Shown in pieces: positions 13,766 to 14,294 of a DNA stretch of 14,294 nt (positions are counted from its first letter, which is position 1; each line of letters begins with the position of its first letter). The translations under genes were made by a program, and so were the position numbers. The stretch lies in assembly GCA_946624335.1 (NCBI GenBank), contig CAMOSA010000046.1, positions 1 through 14,294 on the forward strand, written 5' to 3'. Under the pieces are notes generated by a model. It made no database searches. It saw only the letters and a list, made by a program, of their open reading frames with translations, and was not told where the DNA came from. The stretch is from an uncultured Prevotellaceae bacterium (GTDB lineage: Bacteria > Bacteroidota > Bacteroidia > Bacteroidales > Bacteroidaceae).

Positions 13766-14294
13766 ATGCTTTACACCATCACCGCCGCAAGCCCCGAAGC
13801 AGAAGATTTCGCTATCGAGCTACAGATAGAGTCCGACGCCACCTTTGCCGACCTGCACAAGCTGATACGACACACCTGCCAATGGGGGCCGCACAAGCCT
13901 TCGACATTCTATGTATGTGACGAACGCTGGCATCGCGAACGCACCATACCCGAGAGCGGCTTCGAGTACGACACCATGGACGAAGTGGAACTGGGCGACC
14001 TCCTCGAAGACGAAGGACAACACCTACAATATATCTTCGACCCCGACGAAGGGAGAGGACTGCTGCTCGAAGTGTCGCACATCAGCTATGGCAAGCACAT
14101 CGACCAGCCGTCCTGCCGGCGACGCCATGGCACGCCACCCGCCCTTGTCATCCAGCGCGCCGAGCGCCAGGCGCCCAAGACGACAGAGGAACTCCTTGCG
14201 ACACTCAACGCCGCAGCACTGGCTGACGACGAGGATATCGAGCCCACCGACGATGACCTCTTCGACATCGAGGAAATAGACCTCGAAGGATTCG
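13766..14294 (+). CDS. pRiA4b ORF-3-like protein, 3' end outside window
   Basis: The frame from ATG 13766 is open for 176 codons to the window edge, so the gene is incomplete here. The N-terminus (MLYTITAASPEAEDFAIELQ, then TFADLHKLIRHTCQW and STFYVCDERW) fits the pRiA4b ORF-3 family, sometimes labelled as an IS1096 passenger TnpR-like protein. The function of that family is not established. A strongly acidic second half follows (for example DDEDIEPTDDDLFDIEEIDLEGF at the edge). It lies 46 bp after lpxA, in the same orientation, with similar GC content, so it may be cotranscribed. In some relatives a gene of this family lies near lpxA, as far as I recall; that is not tested here. Confidence 0.65.
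   Translation, partial: MLYTITAASPEAEDFAIELQIESDATFADLHKLIRHTCQWGPHKPSTFYVCDERWHRERTIPESGFEYDTMDEVELGDLLEDEGQHLQYIFDPDEGRGLLLEVSHISYGKHIDQPSCRRRHGTPPALVIQRAERQAPKTTEELLATLNAAALADDEDIEPTDDDLFDIEEIDLEGF

Overview
The window looks like a chromosomal segment of a Bacteroidota genome, most likely a Prevotellaceae-type member of the Bacteroidales. Three things point there. The lipid A genes include the LpxC-FabZ fusion typical of this phylum. The clearest promoters carry the Bacteroidota -7 element TAnnTTTG instead of an E. coli-type -10 box. A BT4734/VirE (VapE) type protein is present, a family common in this group. All intact genes read on the + strand. The right third (lpx genes) is clearly GC-rich, while the left part and the stretch 7450-8030 are poorer in GC and patchy, as expected of accessory DNA.

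Positions 1-4040 form a decayed accessory or defence region. It starts with 2.6 copies of a 22-bp tandem repeat. A truncated BRO-N protein (128-478) follows, with a tail that does not fit the family. Next is the N-terminal fragment of a type I restriction HsdR subunit (486 to about 724). The main object is a roughly 1,080-residue gene (793-4037) with OB/S1-like domains, a long helical middle and a C-terminal Schlafen-type AlbA_2 domain. It is split by a -1 frameshift at an A6 run near 3006.

Positions 4068-5666 hold a compact string of small genes: a hexapeptide acetyltransferase, two tiny overlapping ORFs (36 aa and a 43-aa single-pass membrane protein), a 100-aa unknown, and a flavodoxin-like reductase with a CxxCxxC...C cluster. 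Positions 5723-7451 hold a Y-family (UmuC/UvrX-like) translesion polymerase with a C-terminal clamp-binding motif, followed by a shortened YolD-like partner.

Positions 7452-8029 are a gene graveyard: a possible out-of-frame remnant of the YolD C-terminus, a minus-strand Fic-protein fragment with an internal stop, and AT-rich DNA. A strong promoter at 8006-8037, overlapped by a perfect 12-bp inverted repeat, then drives a VapE-type primase/helicase-like protein (8142-10247).

Positions 10361-13719 are the lipid A block: promoter, lpxD, lpxC-fabZ and lpxA. The three encoded proteins cover early Raetz-pathway acylation and deacetylation plus 3-hydroxyacyl-ACP dehydration. A pRiA4b ORF-3-like gene starts at 13766 and runs off the right edge. 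No rRNA, tRNA, CRISPR array or intact transposase was found. All family assignments come from reading motifs by eye; no database search was run.
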